64,000 nt of DNA from Furcasterigmium furcatum (lineage: Eukaryota > Ascomycota > Sordariomycetes > Glomerellales > Plectosphaerellaceae): positions 2,198,047 to 2,262,046 of the forward strand of contig BCIA01000004.1 of NCBI GenBank assembly GCA_001599815.1, read 5' to 3'. Positions 60,073 through 64,000 of this stretch are shown piece by piece. Position 1 is the first letter of the stretch, and every line of letters starts with the position of its first letter. The notes under the pieces were generated by a model. It saw nothing but the letters and a program-made list of their open reading frames with translations, had not been told where the DNA came from and made no database searches. The position numbers and the translations under genes are program-made.

Positions 60073-61684
60073 CTAAACCGAGTTCGAGTTGTCCGCGCAG
60101 CTAAATGCGGACGAGCCGCCGTCGGCGCGGTACGACTCCATGATGCCGACAATCGACCCCCACGTGCCCGCGCCCATGAGGAACAGCCCCGCGGCTACGA
60201 CGAAGCACGCCCAAGCGGCGGCCAGGTACCAGCTCAGACCACGGTCCCTGCGGTGCCAGTTGTCGTGGAACCACATGGCGCCCATGGGCAGGAAGCAGAG
60301 GAACGTGCCCAGCAGGGCGCCGATGAGCGAGACGAGGCCGCCGAAGATGGGGATGGCCGAGGCGATGATGTAGGCGATCACGGTGACGGAGAGGGTGCAG
60401 CCGATCCAGGTCGTCCAGTGCACCCATGTATTAGAGGCGAGGTGGTGGGTGTTGCGGAGGAGGCGGATGAAGATGAACTTTCCGGGCAGCTGGGCAGAAT
60501 GAGTCAGTGGTGACGGGCGGAAAAAGCGGGAGGGGATTCGACGTACGTGAAGCACCAGCACAGTGGTGACCAGCAGGCCCGGAAGGGCGAGTCCGTACGA
60601 GACCTTCTTCATCACGACGCCGGCGGAGCCGAGGGCGGGCGAGGCCACGAAAGAGCCGCAGTAGTAGTAGACAACGCAGCCGATGACGAGATAGACGATG
60701 GTGATGCCGATCTGGCAGATCAGCAGGGAGCGCGTGTACATGCGGGGGTCGCGCATCTCCGAGGCGATGGAGAAGAAGGTAGGCGTGCCGGCGTAGGAGA
60801 AGATCATGATGGAGATGGCCGAGACGGCTTCCGCAAAGGTCGGGGAGCCGATGATCTTGAAGTCGGACGTCCAAGGGCCCTCCTGGGGAGCTGCCGCCGG
60901 GCGATCCTGGACGGCGACGGCGACGGTGACAGTAAGAACTGGTCCGGGATGAGTACTAGCAACTTCAAGCATTGGAGAGTGACGACTTACTCGAGGCGAA
61001 GATGGCAACCAGGCCGATCCACGCGAGCCAACTGATCTTGCCGAGGGTCCGGATGCTGCACAGGCCGAAGCTGGCGATGGCGGCAACAGCAACGAAGACG
61101 GCCGTGCAGATGGCATGGGTGGACACTGCGTTGAGGCCGATGGAGATGCCAAGGAGACCCGAGCCTCCGACGAAGATAAGTACTAGAGATCGGACGTCAG
61201 CGGTGAACCGTGGTAGGCACTGCAAGTAGCGGACGGGCAACATACGCAAGCAAAACGCAAATGCCATGACCTCGCGTCCCCACCAGCCAAACATGATGTA
61301 GCCGGCGTCGTCAAGGGAGTAGACCTCGCGGTGGTTCAGCTTGAAGATGCCGATGATGTAGGCGCTCCAGGTGGTGATGACGGCGACGGCGCACAGGCAG
61401 ATGACGCCGGGCACGATGCCGAGGGTGTCGAACGCCGCGGGGATCGAAAGGACTCCCAGGCCGAGCTGCGTCTTCATCATGAGGGCGGCGGTGCCGAGCC
61501 AGCCGACGTCGCGGTAGTTGGGGCCCTTGCGGGTGTCCGACATGTCGCCAAAGACGGCGTCGTGGGCTCGATCGGCGTCCATGGTGTTGAGGTCCGCGAC
61601 GCGGCCGACCTCTGCGGCGCCGCCATCGTCAGCTGCCGCAAACGGCGGCGGTGCCGAGGGATCTGAACGCTTCTCGGAGGGCAT
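60073..61684 (-). CDS. AVT-type amino acid transporter (Aa_trans/AAAP family)
   Basis: Four exons (61684-61246, 61182-60991, 60938-60547, 60489-60073) give 479 residues. A polar N-terminus of about 50 residues leads to NYRDVGWLGTAALMMKTQLGLGVLSIPAAF, the first-helix signature of fungal AAAP transporters. About ten to eleven helices follow, including FSYAGTPTFFSIASEMRDPRMYTRSL and WTTWIGCTLSVTVIAYIIASAIPIFGGLVSLIGALLGTF, both typical. Such proteins move neutral amino acids across the plasma or vacuolar membrane. The ATG at 61684 (MPSEKRSDPS) is used, because the codon 20 residues upstream is GTG. Confidence 0.93.
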
Positions 61685-63068
61685 GGCTGACAGGCTGGCT
61701 GCTGTGTCTCTTGTGATGCCAGAGAGAGGTTTGAGCTGGGACACGTTCCGCCTGCTGTGTGGCGTACGGGCGCGGGGCCCATCCTGGTTTTAAAGTTCTA
61801 TCATATCGGGCCGCGGTTTGCCTCGCCTCGAGAAATCTGCTGTCATCGCGCCTCCATCGATGGAGCGCATTACGGTATAAAGTGGATGCGTGGATGGGCA
61901 GGATCTCCAGATTTTGAAATTTCTTTGGACATTCCGAGTCATCGGCCGGGGCGAGCCCCGCCCCGCCCCGGCCGCCTATTCCCGTTCCGGCTTGGCTCCG
62001 CCGCCGTAGCGCCGGAGAACCCATGCATCGTGTTGCAACTGCTCGGGCAGCCCGGCAGCCATCACGACTTCCGACGCCTTCCGAGGAATTTATTAATAAT
62101 AAGAAGTCCTCGCCTCGGTTCTAGAGCATTTGATGCAGGACGACCCCATGGGGAACGCCCGGGATTGTGCTGGCAGAGCTCCAGCTGCTCGGCATGGAGC
62201 GGCAGAGCGCTGCGCGGGATTCGACGGCCCGGTGCGAACCCGGGGAGAGCAGCGTTGTGCTGAGCTGAGGGTACCGGCCCGTTGTTTCTTCCCCGTGCAG
62301 CCCCGCCGGTGCACCAGTCCCGCCGGTGCAGGCGCCGTGGTCCTCTTGAATGGCGAGAGACCCGCTGGTTGCGATTCCGCTGCACGTTTACGAGCCTGGG
62401 CGGGTCACGGTAAGAGGTCGAAGACAGGAACAGCCCCGAATGTTGACAAGACCTTATCACTCAACCTCAGCCAGCCTGCTCAGAACACTCGCCTCATCAA
62501 CAGCGCCCTCAGGGTACATGATCCCATGCACTCCCTAACAAACTGGAACAGAGTAAGGAGAGACCCGCCGGTTACATGACTGCCCTGCCTGGATCAGACT
62601 ATGGGGGCGGATGGGATCGGCGTTGTGATCGGTTACTGATGCTCGTAGGTGTGCTGATGGAAGCGACTGCAGCGCATCACAGCCAGAAACGCGAGACCTT
62701 GGGGCACCACTGTCGGAACTTCATGGAGTTCTTGGTCAACCAGCACTCACCGTGGTAATTTGGCTCCCGGACTGCTGTTCAAGATGACGGTATATCCGAC
62801 TGCCCGCGGAACAATCTAAGACTGTAGTCACGAGAGATGCCCACTGCGATCATTCGTACTTCGTTATTAATTAAGGCTGATTTCTGCCTTATCTCGGTAA
62901 CATGTGTTCAAGGCGGACATTCACTGCGCCGGCTCTCTCTTCTCACTCAAGGACAACAACTCCAGACCAGCAATACGGCATGAGCTCTCCAAGTCTTGGT
63001 GTCGCGCCAGGGACATGACACGGTGCACCGCGACCAGGTGCTCGTCCAATTGTACCCGTTCCGGTATT
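61685..63068. other. Intergenic, no gene recognised
   Basis: 1.4 kb holding only short frames. The stretch 61930-62340 is strikingly GC-rich (runs such as GAGCCCCGCCCCGCCCCGG), the rest is mixed. No gene or RNA feature seen. Confidence 0.5.
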
Positions 63069-63437
63069 TCAAGGAATAGCCTCGTATCCACTGCGGCTGT
63101 TGTGCTCGGCGCGGTTGGAGAAGAGCCAGTAGATGATCATGCCGCCGATGGGGAACAGGAACACGACGAGACACCAGGCGACCTTGTGCAGGGGCGGGCG
63201 GTTGGACTTGAGGACCTCGACTGTTGGGCGAGGATGTCAGCGGGATGCAAGGCGAGAGGAGACAGGAAGGGGAGACCCACTGAAGACGATGACATCGAGG
63301 ATCAGGACGATGAAGCCGAAAAGGCCGCCGATGCCGGGGACGTAGTCGTTGAAGGTGCCGCCGGAGGCATTAATGGGGTGGGCAGAGACGAGGGCGGCCA
63401 GGCAGAGCTGGAGGACGAGGTTGGCGAGGGAGTGCAT
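63069..63437 (-). CDS. Small membrane protein, PLDc_N-like
   Basis: Two exons (63437-63281 and 63220-63069) give 102 residues. Residues 1-19 look like a signal peptide (MHSLANLVLQLCLAALVSA). Two hydrophobic helices follow: IGGLFGFIVLILDVIVF and AWCLVVFLFPIGGMIIYWLF, joined by a basic loop, with a short polar tail ending GYEAIP. The helix-loop-helix with a central Pro-Ile/Leu-Gly-Gly and a Tyr-Trp-Leu-Phe end is the pattern of the phospholipase D/cardiolipin synthase N-terminal (PLDc_N) family, found as stand-alone small proteins in fungi. Function unknown. Confidence 0.8.
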
Positions 63438-63747
63438 GGTGAGGTTCGTGAAGCGGGATAGGTGTTGCGGGTATTCTTGTGCGACCTTGAGTTCGTAAGT
63501 AGGGCAGTTTGGTGCAGAAAGTAATAGGAAGGTCGAGAAGAGCGGATGGAGGTGGAATGAAGGAGGTTGGAGGGGAAGACGACGGGATGATGGCTGCCTG
63601 CGGGATCGACTGACGATGTCACGCGGTTCGGCAATGACATCATCACTGAGACGCGCGGGGCGCAACCGCGGAACGCGACCTTCGCCTAAAACCACCAGTA
63701 CAACCGCATCTCGGCTCGAGCCGGCGCGCATCTCCTGTGCGATTTTN

Positions 63748-64000
63748 CCCGCCGCGAACTCCTCTTCTCAAAGATTGCACCTGATTCGGCGTGGTGGTCT
63801 GATTGCTGACACCTGTATTTTCCTTCATGGCCTCCACGCACTCACCCTGGAGGCCGAGGCTGCCTGGTCACATCTCCTCCACCGCCAGGGCTATCAGTCC
63901 CAAGACATTGTCGAGGGCGGTGTCGTCGAGGAATGGTACTCTCAGTGCCTCTATGAGGGTGGCCACGGAAGATCAAGCTCTCGAAGGTCAGGGGGTATGG
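63748..64000 (+). other. Open frames running off the right edge, unresolved
   Basis: The frame containing LTLEAEAAWSHLLHRQGYQS (from about 63830) and a second frame from the ATG at 63829 are both open to the window end. The first looks more protein-like but has no start codon in view. There is an undetermined base (N) at 63747. Too short to classify; it may be the beginning of a gene or a remnant. Confidence 0.25.

Noticed and set aside
62000..62600. GC-rich overlapping frames in the gap before the PLDc_N-like gene
   Set aside because: Frames on both strands and no motifs; high GC alone keeps frames open.

Overview
The window is a gene-dense stretch of a filamentous ascomycete genome (Pezizomycotina, most likely a Sordariomycete). 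The signs are many GT-AG introns of about 50-65 bases, GC-rich exons, several Zn2Cys6 (C6) regulators, ABCC, P450 and ZIP genes, fungal-only families (DUF3176, MAO-N-type amine oxidase, CYP504) and two small secreted cysteine-containing proteins typical of plant- or insect-associated fungi. Exon boundaries were placed by hand from splice signals and reading-frame continuity. No rRNA, CRISPR array or complete transposon was seen, and no tRNA was recognised by eye.

Left part (1-20.7 kb): the 3' part of a C6 regulator, a five-exon monoamine oxidase and a divergently transcribed nine-exon amino acid/amine permease form a likely amine-use group. They are followed by a full-length ABCC transporter in one exon, a four-exon P450, a ZIP zinc transporter, a protein built from 13 tandem Cys-Cys-Cys-His modules whose introns all fall inside the His codon of a module, and a small one-helix membrane protein.

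Middle (21-36.6 kb): a nitrilase lies just downstream of a wrecked aldoxime dehydratase gene (frameshift, stop, large internal deletion, clipped end). After a DUF3176 membrane protein and a secreted GH53 galactanase comes a homogentisate-route cluster: C6 regulator, homogentisate 1,2-dioxygenase, a divergent CYP504 phenylacetate-type hydroxylase and fumarylacetoacetase. Together with the monoamine oxidase this suggests a route from arylalkyl amines, aldoximes and nitriles through phenylacetate and homogentisate to fumarate and acetoacetate. Maleylacetoacetate isomerase is not in the window.

Right part (37-64 kb): a homeodomain plus C2H2 regulator converges on a second zinc-finger/coiled-coil protein. 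Then come a 3-hydroxyisobutyrate-dehydrogenase-like enzyme, a crotonase and a secreted elicitor-like protein. The most unusual locus is 49.5-57.2 kb: an NRPS-like carboxylate reductase (adenylation, carrier, reductase) fused in frame to a complete gluconokinase-type kinase, with a divergent aldo-keto reductase and a C6 regulator beside it. A second six-cysteine secreted protein, an AVT-type amino acid transporter and a small PLDc_N-like membrane protein close the window.
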